From: Chlorogloeopsis fritschii
Lineage (GTDB): Bacteria; Cyanobacteriota; Cyanobacteriia; Cyanobacteriales; Nostocaceae
DNA: 64,000 nt
Direction: 5' to 3' (one strand)
Assembly (NCBI RefSeq): GCF_043099315.1
Contig: NZ_CP170746.1
Both the position numbers and the translations under genes were made by a program. Every line of letters starts with the position of its first letter. Position 1 is the stretch's first letter. The notes beneath the pieces were generated by a model. It was not told the origin of the DNA. It searched no databases and saw only the letters and a program-made list of their open reading frames with translations. Shown here piece by piece: positions 7,378 through 15,515 of the stretch.

Positions 7378-10179
7378 ATGCAGATACCCATTACAACCTA
7401 TCGAATCCAATTCACTCCCGAATTTGGTTTTGCCAACGCTCAAGCGATCGCTTCTTTCCTAGCAGAGTTGGGAATTTCTCATATCTACGCTTCTCCCATT
7501 CTCACCGCTAGAAAAGGCAGCACCCACGGCTACGATACCGTGAACTATAACGAAATTAGCCCCGAATTGGGTGGAAAAGAACAATTTGAAGAACTAATTG
7601 AGGCACTCAAGCAACTCAATATTGGCTGGGTGCAAGATATTGTACCCAACCACATGGCATTTGACAGTCAAAACCAGATGCTTGTGGATGTTCTGGAAAA
7701 CGGTTCTGATTCGCAGTATCGAGACTACTTCGATATTACTTGGAACCATCACTACGAAGAAAATCGGGGCAAAGTACTAGCACCTTTTTTAGGAAAATTT
7801 TGTGGTGATTGTTTAGAAAGTGGTGAGCTACAACTACAATATGATGAAAATGGCATCACCATTAACTATTACTCACTCAAATTTCCTATCCGAGTAGAAT
7901 CTTACTACCAAGTTTTAACCTACGACCTTGGACGTTTGCGGGAAAAAATAGGTAGAGATCACCCATGTTTCATGAAGCTTTTGAGTGTTCTCTATATGTT
8001 GAAATATACTCCATCTGGAGAGGAGGGCAGAGAACGATACGACCAAATTGCTATTGTGAAACGGATGTTGTGGGAACTCTGGAATGATAGCCCAGAGGTG
8101 AAAGAATTTATTGAAGAAAATATCCGCATTTTTAATGGAGAACCAGGTAAACCTGAAAGCTTCAATCTCCTAGAAAACTTACTTTCTGACCAATTTTTCC
8201 GGCTTTCCTACTGGAAAGTGGGTAACGAAGAACTTAATTACAGACGCTTTTTTACTGTTAATGAACTAATTTGTCTTCGCATTGAAGAAGAAAAAGTTTT
8301 TGAGAACACCCATGCTTTGATTTTAGAATTAGTTAAAGAAGAAAAATTTAATGGATTAAGAATTGACCATATTGACGGACTTTACGACCCTGCAACATAC
8401 CTTAATCTACTTCGAGAATATGCTCCCGAAGTTTATTTAATAGTAGAAAAAATCCTAGAACCTAAAGAAGAATTGCCTATAACTTGGCCGATTCAGGGAA
8501 CAACAGGATATGACTTTCTCAACCAAGTAAATGGAATTTTCTGTTTACAATCAGCCGAACAGGAATTTGATGACATTTATCATAGGTTTATTAAAAAAGA
8601 AGTTTCCTGTGAGGATTTGATTGACCAGAAAAAGAGATTAATTATTAGCAAAGATTTAGCAGGAGATATTGATAATTTAGCCCACCTACTCAAACAAATT
8701 TCCGGACGCTATCGCTATGCTAGTGACTTCACTATGTATGGCTTAAAAGCTGCTTTGGTAGAAATTTTGGCAGTGTTCCCAGTTTATCGCACCTATATCA
8801 GCAGTACTGGTGCAAGCAAAACCGATCAAGAATACATTCAGCAAGTTCTGGAGCGTGCAAAACAAAATATCCCCAACTTTCTCAATGAGTTAAATTTTAT
8901 CGAGAAATTCCTGCATTTAGATTTCGATGATTCCTTGAAAGAAGAAGACAAGCAACAATGGTTGCATTTTGTCATGCGGTTGCAGCAAATGACAGGGCCA
9001 TTAATGGCAAAAGGTGTCGAAGATACTGTTATGTATGTGTATAATAGGCTTCTGTCATTAAATGAAGTAGGTTCCCATCCCGCTCATTTTGGTATTTCTT
9101 TAGAAGACTTTCATACCTTCAATCAAAACCGTTTGGCTGCTTGGCCTCACGCTATGAATACAACTTCTACCCACGATACCAAACGGGGAGAAGATGTGAG
9201 AGCCAGGATCAACGTCCTATCGGAAATTCCCCAGGAGTGGGAGAATAATTTGAAACAATGGCGCGACATTAATGCACCACAAAAGATTTCTGTTGGCGGA
9301 AGAGATGTACCAACACCCAATGATGAGTACTTGTTCTACCAAAACCTTATAGGTGCTTTTCCCTTTAAGGACGAAGAGTACCCGCAGTTTGTAGAGCGGA
9401 TGCAACAGTACATTATCAAAGCAATTCGCGAAGCAAAAGTTCACACTGCTTGGCTCAAGCCAGATACTGACTATGAAAATGCCTTTACTGAGTTTGCAGA
9501 ACAGGTATTGAAAGAGCCTGAAAATAACCCCTTTTTTGAAGCTTTTCGTCCCTTCCAGCGCAAAATTCAATACTACGGTGTATTTAATTCCCTCTCTCAG
9601 ACGTTGCTGAAACTTACTGCTCCCGGTGTTCCAGACACATATCAAGGAACAGAACTTTGGGATTTGAGTTTAGTAGATCCAGATAACCGCCGCCCGGTAG
9701 ACTATCAAGCGCGGCAAGAATATTTGCAGGAGATTAAAAGCAAAGCCGAGACTGACTTATCGGGTTTAATTACAGAACTGCTGCAAAACCCAGAAGACGG
9801 AAGAATTAAACTTTTCCTAACTTATCAAGTTTTGCAAGCTCGTCGGCAACACTTGGAGGTATTCCAGCGAGGATCGTACTCCAAATTAACTGTTGCTGGT
9901 AGCTTAAAAAGTCATGTTGTCGGATTTGCCAGGGAATTGGGAGATAAAAAAATCATAGCGATCGCTCCCCGTTTCTTCACCTCGCTCGTCAAAGAAGGAG
10001 AATATCCTCTCGGCGAACAAATTTGGCAAGAAACCCGGATTGTTCCGCCTGCCGATTCTTCCCCTGTCTGGCAAGATGCGATTACAGGGCAACAAGTGCA
10101 AGGTGAAGATACCCTCTGGGTGCGGGAGATTTTGCAACAGTTCCCCGTGGCGTTGTTGGTTAATCAATCACAACAGTAG
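7378..10179 (+). CDS. treY: Malto-oligosyltrehalose synthase
   Basis: A 933-residue GH13 enzyme that turns the reducing-end alpha-1,4 bond of maltodextrins into an alpha,alpha-1,1 bond. The N-terminus has the family signature YRIQFTPEFGF, then SHIYASPILTARKGSTHGYD around 33-52. Others are IVPNHMAFDS near 85, LRIDHIDGLYDP with nucleophile Asp330, IVEKIL with Glu357, and STHDTKRGED with Asp600; the C-terminus has PGVPDTYQG. Length is slightly over 900 as expected. It is the last gene of the treX-treZ-treY run. No Shine-Dalgarno is visible because the repeat array reaches the start codon. The product is passed to TreZ. Confidence 0.95.
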   Translation: MQIPITTYRIQFTPEFGFANAQAIASFLAELGISHIYASPILTARKGSTHGYDTVNYNEISPELGGKEQFEELIEALKQLNIGWVQDIVPNHMAFDSQNQMLVDVLENGSDSQYRDYFDITWNHHYEENRGKVLAPFLGKFCGDCLESGELQLQYDENGITINYYSLKFPIRVESYYQVLTYDLGRLREKIGRDHPCFMKLLSVLYMLKYTPSGEEGRERYDQIAIVKRMLWELWNDSPEVKEFIEENIRIFNGEPGKPESFNLLENLLSDQFFRLSYWKVGNEELNYRRFFTVNELICLRIEEEKVFENTHALILELVKEEKFNGLRIDHIDGLYDPATYLNLLREYAPEVYLIVEKILEPKEELPITWPIQGTTGYDFLNQVNGIFCLQSAEQEFDDIYHRFIKKEVSCEDLIDQKKRLIISKDLAGDIDNLAHLLKQISGRYRYASDFTMYGLKAALVEILAVFPVYRTYISSTGASKTDQEYIQQVLERAKQNIPNFLNELNFIEKFLHLDFDDSLKEEDKQQWLHFVMRLQQMTGPLMAKGVEDTVMYVYNRLLSLNEVGSHPAHFGISLEDFHTFNQNRLAAWPHAMNTTSTHDTKRGEDVRARINVLSEIPQEWENNLKQWRDINAPQKISVGGRDVPTPNDEYLFYQNLIGAFPFKDEEYPQFVERMQQYIIKAIREAKVHTAWLKPDTDYENAFTEFAEQVLKEPENNPFFEAFRPFQRKIQYYGVFNSLSQTLLKLTAPGVPDTYQGTELWDLSLVDPDNRRPVDYQARQEYLQEIKSKAETDLSGLITELLQNPEDGRIKLFLTYQVLQARRQHLEVFQRGSYSKLTVAGSLKSHVVGFARELGDKKIIAIAPRFFTSLVKEGEYPLGEQIWQETRIVPPADSSPVWQDAITGQQVQGEDTLWVREILQQFPVALLVNQSQQ

Positions 10180-10187
10180 AATCGCGC

Positions 10188-10241
10188 AAGCGATCGCATT
10201 CTTCTCGCTAGCATTTAAGGTTTTCAATCGAGCGATCGCTT
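10188..10241. repeat. Pair of HIP1-containing inverted repeats after treY
   Basis: AAGCGATCGC (10188-10197) and GCGATCGCTT (10232-10241) are perfect inverted copies around a 34-base spacer, between the convergent treY and PIN genes. They could form a weak bidirectional terminator; chance is also plausible because HIP1 is itself palindromic and common. Confidence 0.35.
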
Positions 10242-10256
10242 AGAAACATTCATTTA

Positions 10257-10664
10257 CTACAACTGTTTCAGTAGTTGATTAACAGATAACACGGGCATGG
10301 TTGCATTTGAAAAATTCCGATCGCGGGTAACAATTGCATCTAAACCTTGAGCAATTGCACAAGCAATTTGTACAGCGTCTTCAAAATCTGCCAAACCTGA
10401 CATTAAAGCAACTTCCAAAACAATTCGATCAACAGGGCAAATCTCCATAACTGCCAGTATGATAGAGATTATTTGCCTTGCTCGTTCGATACTTTGAGTT
10501 TGCCTTTTGGCTATGTAGAAAATATCGGTTAGCGTTGTTGCAGTGAAATAACCTACAACTTGTCCAGCACCAAGCGCTTGAAACAAGGCTTCTGCATCCG
10601 AAAAAAATGGCTCCCGCTCTAGCAAGAAATCAAGAACTATGTTGGTATCGATGAGAACTCTCAC
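10257..10664 (-). CDS. PIN-domain ribonuclease toxin (VapC-like)
   Basis: A 135-residue protein that is one PIN domain. It opens with VLIDTNIVLDFL (Asp6), has an internal LTDIFYI segment, an ADFEDAVQ acidic cluster (Glu95 and Asp96) and TRDRNF (Asp115); these acidic residues hold the metal ions of PIN nucleases. Such toxins usually cut tRNA or mRNA when released from their antitoxin. It starts with GTG at 10664 within the stop codon of the upstream small gene (GTGA overlap), the typical order antitoxin then toxin with translational coupling. The subfamily resembles PIN_3-type toxins of cyanobacteria. Confidence 0.85.
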   Translation of the reverse strand: MRVLIDTNIVLDFLLEREPFFSDAEALFQALGAGQVVGYFTATTLTDIFYIAKRQTQSIERARQIISIILAVMEICPVDRIVLEVALMSGLADFEDAVQIACAIAQGLDAIVTRDRNFSNATMPVLSVNQLLKQL

Positions 10665-10891
10665 TTGAGATACTTCTCCACTCGATGCTCTTCCAGCATT
10701 GCCTCTACTTGAGCGTCAGTGGGTGGCGGCTGATCTGTTTTTAGCAAACCACGCATCTGATTAATCAGAGTTTTGCGATTTGGTTGTAGGTTAAGATTGC
10801 CTTTAAGGGATTCAATGATGTCACTGACTAATGCGAGACGATCGCTCACCGATAAGTGACGGGCTTGCTCTTTCAACTTTTGCAATAACAT
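10661..10891 (-). CDS. Antitoxin partner of the PIN toxin
   Basis: A 76-residue protein. The first half, LSVSDRLALVSDIIESL, resembles the alpha-helical N-terminus of small addiction-module antitoxins; the acidic C-terminal half (DAQVEAMLEEHRVEKYLK) is the likely toxin-binding tail. Its stop overlaps the toxin start by four bases, so the two form one operon with the antitoxin first. It would be expected to repress its own promoter, located upstream of 10891, where I see no clear operator. Assignment rests mainly on size and arrangement. Confidence 0.7.
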   Translation of the reverse strand: MLLQKLKEQARHLSVSDRLALVSDIIESLKGNLNLQPNRKTLINQMRGLLKTDQPPPTDAQVEAMLEEHRVEKYLK

Positions 10892-11031
10892 TAGATCTAC
10901 TCCAACAATCGCTGGTATCTAGATTCTAATATGAGCGATGATGAGCGATCACCTGCAACACAGTTCGGGCAACAAGTCGATATACCCAATCAAGATCAGG
11001 TAGTTGATTGGAGAGATGTTGGAGACAACAA

Positions 11032-11322
11032 TCATTCCTTGGCTAAAAAGTTACGAATCGATTGAACATCTTGTTCTAAATCGTCTTCAGTGTAGGGTAA
11101 GTAGGCTTTTTCGCGCTTAAGGAATTCATAGGTTTCCCAACGGGAGGAGAAATTGAGCATTCGGCGGACTTCAGCGGCTCCAATACGACCTTGGCGATAG
11201 TTGTCAGCCACAATGAGTTCTAAAATTCTGCGGGAAAAGTTAGCGGGTTGGAGTTGCAGTTGATTAGCGATATCGTCGGGAAGTTCGATTATAATTTGTA
11301 TATTGTTATACGGAATTTTCAA
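11032..11322 (-). CDS. UPF0175 family protein
   Basis: A 96-residue protein with the UPF0175 pattern: RRILELIVADNYRQGRIGAAEVRRMLNF followed by a helix that resembles a small helix-turn-helix (SRWETYEFLKREKAYLPYTEDDLEQD). The family has no established biochemical role; it is often found beside PIN or other toxin genes and may act as a DNA-binding antitoxin. Its start overlaps the end of the S1 protein gene by 17 bases, so it is probably co-translated with it. The VapC-like pair lies downstream on the same strand, so all four genes may be one transcript. Confidence 0.8.
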   Translation of the reverse strand: MKIPYNNIQIIIELPDDIANQLQLQPANFSRRILELIVADNYRQGRIGAAEVRRMLNFSSRWETYEFLKREKAYLPYTEDDLEQDVQSIRNFLAKE

Positions 11323-12244
11323 GTGGTTCTAGAATAACTCTACCCTTTTCTATATTTGCTTCAATAACTATTGCCTTCAAGCGATCGTTGACTTTGAAAA
11401 CTTGGCTTGGGTGGTTAATAGATGGATTGAGAATCCTTGAGCTAGGCACTAAGGCATACAGTTCTCCAATATCAACAATTACACCGTAGTCTCTGACACA
11501 TAGTACAGTACCACTAACAACTTGACCAACTTGTAACTGCCTGAGTTTGTTTCTAACAGAGCCAGGGATTAGCACCAAGCGATTAAACTCTTCTCTTACT
11601 TCCAAAATCTTGAGTGGAAGTTCTTTCCCAATCACCAATTCCTCCCGGTGCTTGTCAACATAAGTACAAATAAAACCGTGCAAGCCTTCAATTTTGGTTA
11701 TTGCTCCGCGCATAGTTTTTCTAAGGATTTTTCCATAAACTGTTACATCCTCAGACTGCAATTGCCGTAACCGTTCCCATGCTTTTTGCCTCTCTAATTG
11801 GCGGATTGAAAAAGAAACCGTTGGAGGATGCTCTTGAGAACACAAGAACCACTGAATTCTCGCTGATACCCCACCTGCATGGGCTGCAAGAATTTTAGTG
11901 TGTACGATGAGTTCTTCTTTATTTACGGAACGACCACATTGGCGAGAAGCCTCATACAATGTATGTTCATACAAGCGATCGCTATCTTTGAGGGTTTCCG
12001 GTGAACAATGGGAGAAGAAAATATCATGCTCACCATCGTAATTTCCTACAACCAAAAATTCTCGGATTTCATTCAATTGCAGAGCTTCTTCTGGAGTTTG
12101 AATTTCGTTAAGTGATAGCTCTGGCAGTGGAACGTAAACTGGTTGCTCCGTATCAAAGTCAACAAGGACACCTGCATTTTCCAGCCTAATGATTTTTCCA
12201 GTAACGATATCACCAGGTTGAAATCTACCTAACTTAAAGCTCAT
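11306..12244 (-). CDS. Protein with three S1-type RNA-binding repeats
   Basis: A 312-residue protein. The N-terminal repeat GDIVTGKIIRLENAGVLVDF (from about residue 11) and the C-terminal repeat GQVVSGTVLCVRDYGVIVDI (from about 238) are clear S1 OB-folds. A weaker middle one begins near residue 168 (VTVYGKILRKTMRGAITKIEGLHGFI). It resembles shortened ribosomal protein S1-like proteins of cyanobacteria, which suggests binding of mRNA or structured RNA in the cytoplasm. It is shorter and more diverged than the housekeeping S1, so it is likely an accessory RNA-binding factor. It heads a run with UPF0175 (17-base overlap). Confidence 0.75.
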   Translation of the reverse strand: MSFKLGRFQPGDIVTGKIIRLENAGVLVDFDTEQPVYVPLPELSLNEIQTPEEALQLNEIREFLVVGNYDGEHDIFFSHCSPETLKDSDRLYEHTLYEASRQCGRSVNKEELIVHTKILAAHAGGVSARIQWFLCSQEHPPTVSFSIRQLERQKAWERLRQLQSEDVTVYGKILRKTMRGAITKIEGLHGFICTYVDKHREELVIGKELPLKILEVREEFNRLVLIPGSVRNKLRQLQVGQVVSGTVLCVRDYGVIVDIGELYALVPSSRILNPSINHPSQVFKVNDRLKAIVIEANIEKGRVILEPLENSV

Positions 12245-12424
12245 AAGCTACTGGGTTTAACATCACCCTGCTTTGTTAGCGTTTTATCATAGCGTCTGCG
12301 GGTATTTTAGCATACAGCACAAGTCAACTATATAACGATCGCCTTCAACGGCTGCAAGTATCTTTCACAATATATGAGCTTGAGTCAGTCTGCTGTAACG
12401 TAGTTGTTAGATAATGCCGAGAAG

Positions 12425-12553
12425 CTACAGTTCCTGTTCAATCGCTTGTCTAATTTCCTCTTCGGAACTTGATCGGGCAACTGATACCATGTGTGTGGGA
12501 TCATCTTGAGAAGGCCGCAATAGCTCTATTATTCCTAATCCTGGAACACGCAT
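12425..12553 (-). CDS. Possible 42-residue small protein
   Basis: A short ATG frame on the minus strand ends in TAG at 12425. The peptide (begins MRVPGLGIIELLRPSQDDP, ends in EEEIRQAIEQEL) has a coding-like composition, with an amphipathic acidic C-terminal helix. It occupies the otherwise empty 400-base gap upstream of the S1 gene. No recognisable Shine-Dalgarno and no family recognised; it may be real, or the tail of a decayed gene. Confidence 0.35.
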   Translation of the reverse strand: MRVPGLGIIELLRPSQDDPTHMVSVARSSSEEEIRQAIEQEL

Positions 12554-12639
12554 GACTGGTTACTCACAACAAACCTATATTTCCCAGATTCTTCACGAGT
12601 AAATCAGACATCTACGAGTTGAACGCTGGCGTCAGGGCA

Positions 12640-13191
12640 TTATTTCATCAAGGAATTCGCAAGCCGGCGAAGTTGCTCTTTCAGACTAAGATCTATTACT
12701 TGAGAGCCAACTTTAACGACGAGACCACCAAGTATATTTGGATCAATACGGGTTTTGAGTTCAACTTGTTTAGCCCCTGTCATTTCTTTGATTTTTTCGG
12801 CGATCGCCTGCCGTTGTTTTTCCGTGAGTTCAATGGTGGCGATCGCTTCAGCTAGTACGATCTGGTTTAATTCACGTAACAAAAGTTGGTATTCTTGACA
12901 AATACCTTGTAACCACAAGATCCGGCGACGATCTACTAAAAGCATTAAAAAATTAAGAACATACGGATGAACCTGGGTTGCTGCAATTTTCCGGAGTACA
13001 GCCTTCTTTGCCTCAGCCTTGACTAGCGGATTAGCTAAAAATTGATTTAAATCCTGAGATTTGTCAAGCAAATCCAGTAAAAAAGCAACATCTTGATTAA
13101 TCCGCTCTGTTAAACCGTGATTCACAGCTATAGACATCAATGCCTGGGCATAAGGCTTGACAATTTTAGTACTTACTATGCCATGTCTCAT
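12640..13191 (-). CDS. atpH: ATP synthase F1 delta subunit (OSCP), orphan copy
   Basis: A 183-residue protein with the whole OSCP pattern: VKPYAQALMSIA at the N-terminus, FLANPLV, a NFLMLLVDRRRI helix, and the C-terminal QVELKTRIDPNILGGLVVKVGSQVIDLSLKEQL split over two strands. The delta subunit joins F1 to the b-type stalk at the thylakoid or plasma membrane. ATG 13191 is preferred over an in-frame TTG at 13200. In cyanobacteria this gene normally lies inside the atpI-H-G-F-D-A-C operon, but here its neighbours are an S1 protein and PsiE, so it is probably an additional copy. The conserved motifs look intact, so it is not an obvious pseudogene. Whether a second copy exists elsewhere cannot be seen. 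Confidence 0.9.
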   Translation of the reverse strand: MRHGIVSTKIVKPYAQALMSIAVNHGLTERINQDVAFLLDLLDKSQDLNQFLANPLVKAEAKKAVLRKIAATQVHPYVLNFLMLLVDRRRILWLQGICQEYQLLLRELNQIVLAEAIATIELTEKQRQAIAEKIKEMTGAKQVELKTRIDPNILGGLVVKVGSQVIDLSLKEQLRRLANSLMK

Positions 13192-13254
13192 AGAAGACAA
13201 CTATATTGAATATCGAAGATATCAGCCAGCCCCTTGATGGGCATGGCAAGTTTG

Positions 13255-13725
13255 TTAGATATGAAGGTTTTTTTCGGAAAAGCCAATCGTTTTGAAGATA
13301 CGCCCCTGGATAGTGCGAACGAGCAGCAATCCTCCCAAAACTACCAAAAATCCACAAATAGCCCAAAGCTGAGTGTTAGGAATTTCTACAACGCCACGTA
13401 AGATAACTTCTCGTAAAGTAGAAACAATAGACACTTCGACTGCAACTCCAACGGAGATGCGTCGTTCTTGGAGGTAGATAATTAATAGTCGAAATAGTTC
13501 AACCAAAATCAATAGAAATAGAATATCGGAGGTGATTGCTTGAAACTGAAGGGGGTGCATGAGAGAGAAAAATAATTCCCCCATCCGAATGAGCATGATA
13601 CTAAACAAACCAATGCACAGTAGTATCACGATCAAGTCTTGAACAGTTTCAAGATAATGAACAATCTGTTCTCGACTGACTAGAATTTTCCACTGATTAG
13701 GTGAATTATTCCAGATTTTAAACAT
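13255..13725 (-). CDS. psiE: Phosphate-starvation-inducible PsiE family membrane protein
   Basis: A 156-residue protein with four predicted membrane helices (about 30-55, 70-88, 110-125 and 128-145) and the PsiE-like conserved segment LVELFRLLIIYLQERRISVGVAVEVSIVSTLREVIL, given here as its start and end: LVELFRLL to TLREVIL. PsiE is induced by phosphate starvation in enterobacteria but has no known mechanism. I use ATG 13725, with AAGGA upstream, rather than the preceding TTG. The atp delta gene follows 63 bases downstream and may be co-transcribed. No Pho box was recognised upstream. Confidence 0.8.
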   Translation of the reverse strand: MFKIWNNSPNQWKILVSREQIVHYLETVQDLIVILLCIGLFSIMLIRMGELFFSLMHPLQFQAITSDILFLLILVELFRLLIIYLQERRISVGVAVEVSIVSTLREVILRGVVEIPNTQLWAICGFLVVLGGLLLVRTIQGRIFKTIGFSEKNLHI

Positions 13726-13761
13726 CAACCATTTTTCCTTCAGGTGGCAATTGTTCCTGTT

Positions 13762-14523
13762 TCAGGCTTGCTTTTTCGTTAGGTGTTTCCAAGCAGAATT
13801 TAGGGCATTTTTTACGCGATCGCCAGCACGGTTTGCGGCTTCTTGAAAGCTTTCCCACTCGTCTTGCAAAAACTGTGCAGCTTGTTGTAAGGCGTTTTTG
13901 TCGTGCTTGCCAGAGGCTTCTAATTCGTCATGCACTTCTTTAATCTTCACCCGTACCACTTCTGGCTTGTCATTTGGCGAAACGAGAGATTTAAGGCGAT
14001 CGCCCATTGTCCGCACTAAGTTCTTAACTTGCTGCGACTTCTCGCTAAGAAAGCCCTTAAGTCCTTCTGGCTCACTTTGGAGGCGTTCTTTAGCACCTTC
14101 TCGCACTACTACCGCTTCAGCCTCAATGACTTCCACATCTTCTGGATATAATACTGCCCTACCGCCAAAGGGAGCGGCGATATCTCCTGCCAAAATATAG
14201 GCTGTAATGTTGCCAGTTTCCCAATCAAAGAGAAAATCTTCCACCCATCCCAAAGTTTCAGCCATGGGAGAGCGGACTGGCAATTGGTACAAACGGCGGA
14301 GATTTGTAGGTTGAGAAACAACGCTACTACTGTAAGTTAATACAGCATCGGGGCCAATGACAAACACTTGCTCTAGGGGTGTATATCCTTGGCTTCCTCC
14401 AATAAAGCTCACCCTTCCTTTGTCATCAATCCAAACCTCTTCCACTGTGTCAAAACGGGATGCAGTAACACTATCCATTGCCATTAAACCCAGGATTTGG
14501 CTGCGGCGTACAACATTAATCAT
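13762..14523 (-). CDS. PRC-barrel domain protein
   Basis: A 253-residue protein. Residues 1-70 and 85-150 look like two PRC-barrel beta domains (RRSQILGLMAMD, then VWIDDKGRVSFIGG; later LGWVEDFLFDWETGNITAYIL). The C-terminal third is a charged helical tail (from SEKSQQVKNLVRTMGD to AWKHLTKKQA) that could be a coiled coil or membrane-surface helix. PRC barrels in cyanobacteria occur in proteins linked to photosynthetic or stress functions; no specific role can be read here. The start ATG 14523 has a strong GAGGAG Shine-Dalgarno; an upstream in-frame start at 14559 would lie on that site. It may be transcribed with psiE and atpH downstream (36-base gap). Confidence 0.8.
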   Translation of the reverse strand: MINVVRRSQILGLMAMDSVTASRFDTVEEVWIDDKGRVSFIGGSQGYTPLEQVFVIGPDAVLTYSSSVVSQPTNLRRLYQLPVRSPMAETLGWVEDFLFDWETGNITAYILAGDIAAPFGGRAVLYPEDVEVIEAEAVVVREGAKERLQSEPEGLKGFLSEKSQQVKNLVRTMGDRLKSLVSPNDKPEVVRVKIKEVHDELEASGKHDKNALQQAAQFLQDEWESFQEAANRAGDRVKNALNSAWKHLTKKQA

Positions 14524-14659
14524 GGCTTTCTCCTCCTCATAATATATGTATGTCTGCACGATGGTGTGAGCGGATGCGGCGGGGGCGATCGCTGCTTGAG
14601 TAAATGATTATTTTGAGGAAAAATTGGATTCACCACGCTCGGTGACAGTGCAATACGGT

Positions 14660-15020
14660 TCAGTTAGTGATGTTGATTTCTCGGAGATCCCCCTTAGCCC
14701 ACGGCAATAAAGCGGGAAGAAAATCTACACCCGGACACTTGCTACAACGGGGGACTCGGGATCCCCACGGAGTGGGGATTGGGGGAGAACCCCCGCAACG
14801 CAGTGTCCTCGCTTTTTACCTCCCCTTAGGGATTTCCAAGAAACAAATTATCCCGGATTGTGGGGTGGGCATCCTGCCCGCCCCTCGGATGGGACGGGTG
14901 GGGACACCCATCCCACAAGAAAATTTGGGATGTTTTTTATTTGGAAGTCCCTTAAAAAGGGGAAAATTAACTGCTTTTTGCCCCCCTTAGAAAGGGGGGT
15001 TGGGGGGATCTAACCTTATC
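14660..15020. repeat. Composite of dispersed palindromic repeats
   Basis: This 360-base stretch is a mosaic of GC-rich palindromes. 14735-14806 starts with ACACTTGCTACAACGGGGG and ends with CCCCCGCAACGCAGTGT, and holds a perfect inner hairpin (ATCCCCAC 14761-14768 with GTGGGGAT 14772-14779). A second block near 14860-14920 has GGGATGGGTG-type inverted segments. Near 14980-15010 is a CCCCCCTTAG/AAAGGGGGG hairpin followed by TTGGGGGGATC. Open frames across it are not gene-like. Related ends recur at 34528-34568. Confidence 0.75.
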
Positions 15021-15034
15021 CCCAGACAAATAAA

Positions 15035-15475
15035 TTAACCTATATTAACCTTGACAACTTTGTGCTTTTCCTCTTCAGCTTTTGGCAAGGTTAGACTGAG
15101 AATTCCATTTTTGTATTCAGCGTGCACTTTATCGTTTTGAATATGGGAAGGCAACGGAATCACCCGTTCAAATCTGCCGTAGCGGAACTCAGAGCGAGTT
15201 ATACCATTGTCTTCGATTCTAGTTTCAGACTTACGCTCACCGCTAATAGAAACTGATTCGGCAGTGACTTCTACATTAATGTCTTTTGGTTCTAAACCGG
15301 GTACTTCCAGTTTCAGGTGAATCGCATCATTAGTTTCTTCCATTTCAGCGGCTGGAACAAAGGATAACCCCACACCTTCTCCGCCATCAGACGACAGTAG
15401 CCGATCAAACAGGCGATTCATATCCCGATGTAATGTTTCAATTTCCCGTAAGGGTTCCCAACGAATAAGTGCCAT
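15035..15475 (-). CDS. hspA: Small heat shock protein (Hsp20/alpha-crystallin, HspA)
   Basis: A 146-residue chaperone. The N-terminal arm (MALIRWEPLREIETLHRDM) is typical of cyanobacterial class A sHsps. The alpha-crystallin domain runs from about 45 to 140, with LEVPGLEPKDINVEVT, the GITRSEFRYGRFERVIPLP segment, and the closing NGILSLTLPK motif. The protein binds unfolding proteins and thylakoid membranes under heat or light stress. Start ATG 15475 has a GAGGTGA Shine-Dalgarno eight bases upstream; an in-frame GTG at 15484 overlaps that site and is unlikely. The leader can form a hairpin that buries the Shine-Dalgarno (see 15484-15515), suggesting heat control of translation. No CIRCE element was found upstream. 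Confidence 0.95.
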   Translation of the reverse strand: MALIRWEPLREIETLHRDMNRLFDRLLSSDGGEGVGLSFVPAAEMEETNDAIHLKLEVPGLEPKDINVEVTAESVSISGERKSETRIEDNGITRSEFRYGRFERVIPLPSHIQNDKVHAEYKNGILSLTLPKAEEEKHKVVKVNIG

Positions 15476-15483
15476 AGCTATCA

Positions 15484-15515
15484 CCTCTAAGAATCAAGAT
15501 TGTTTCTAGTAGAGG
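15484..15515 (-). promoter_or_regulatory. Candidate RNA thermometer in the hspA leader
   Basis: Reading the minus strand, CCUCUA (15515-15510) is a perfect complement of the UAGAGG (15489-15484) that is the hspA Shine-Dalgarno. Inside, AGAA (15507-15504) pairs with UUCU (15493-15490), leaving a two-base bulge (CU) on one side and a 10-base loop. A short single hairpin with an asymmetric internal loop covering the ribosome site is the design described for Synechocystis hsp17 and related cyanobacterial sHsp leaders. The match is seen in the sequence; function is inferred. Confidence 0.6.

Noticed and set aside
7164..7391. Minus-strand GIGDRVQGIG-type repeat peptide
   Set aside because: Same heptamer array read on the other strand; pure low complexity.
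6870..7511. A 213-codon + strand frame spelling heptapeptide-like repeats (KLKNSSL..., then PVPYPLYP...)
   Set aside because: It consists of the 21-bp and 7-bp DNA arrays and runs out of frame into treY. Its openness follows from repeat periods divisible by three or lacking stops.
9217..9645. Minus-strand 142-codon frame inside treY
   Set aside because: Antisense shadow of a highly conserved enzyme; no start context or recognisable motif.
10931..11065. A 44-codon + strand frame (MSDDERSPATQFG...) convergent with UPF0175
   Set aside because: No ribosome site, overlaps the 3' end of a real gene, no recognised family. Kept only as a remote possibility.
14667..14990. A 107-codon frame upstream of hspA
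   Set aside because: Built entirely of dispersed GC-rich palindromes (HGVGIGGEPPQRS-type sequence), as expected for repeats read by chance.
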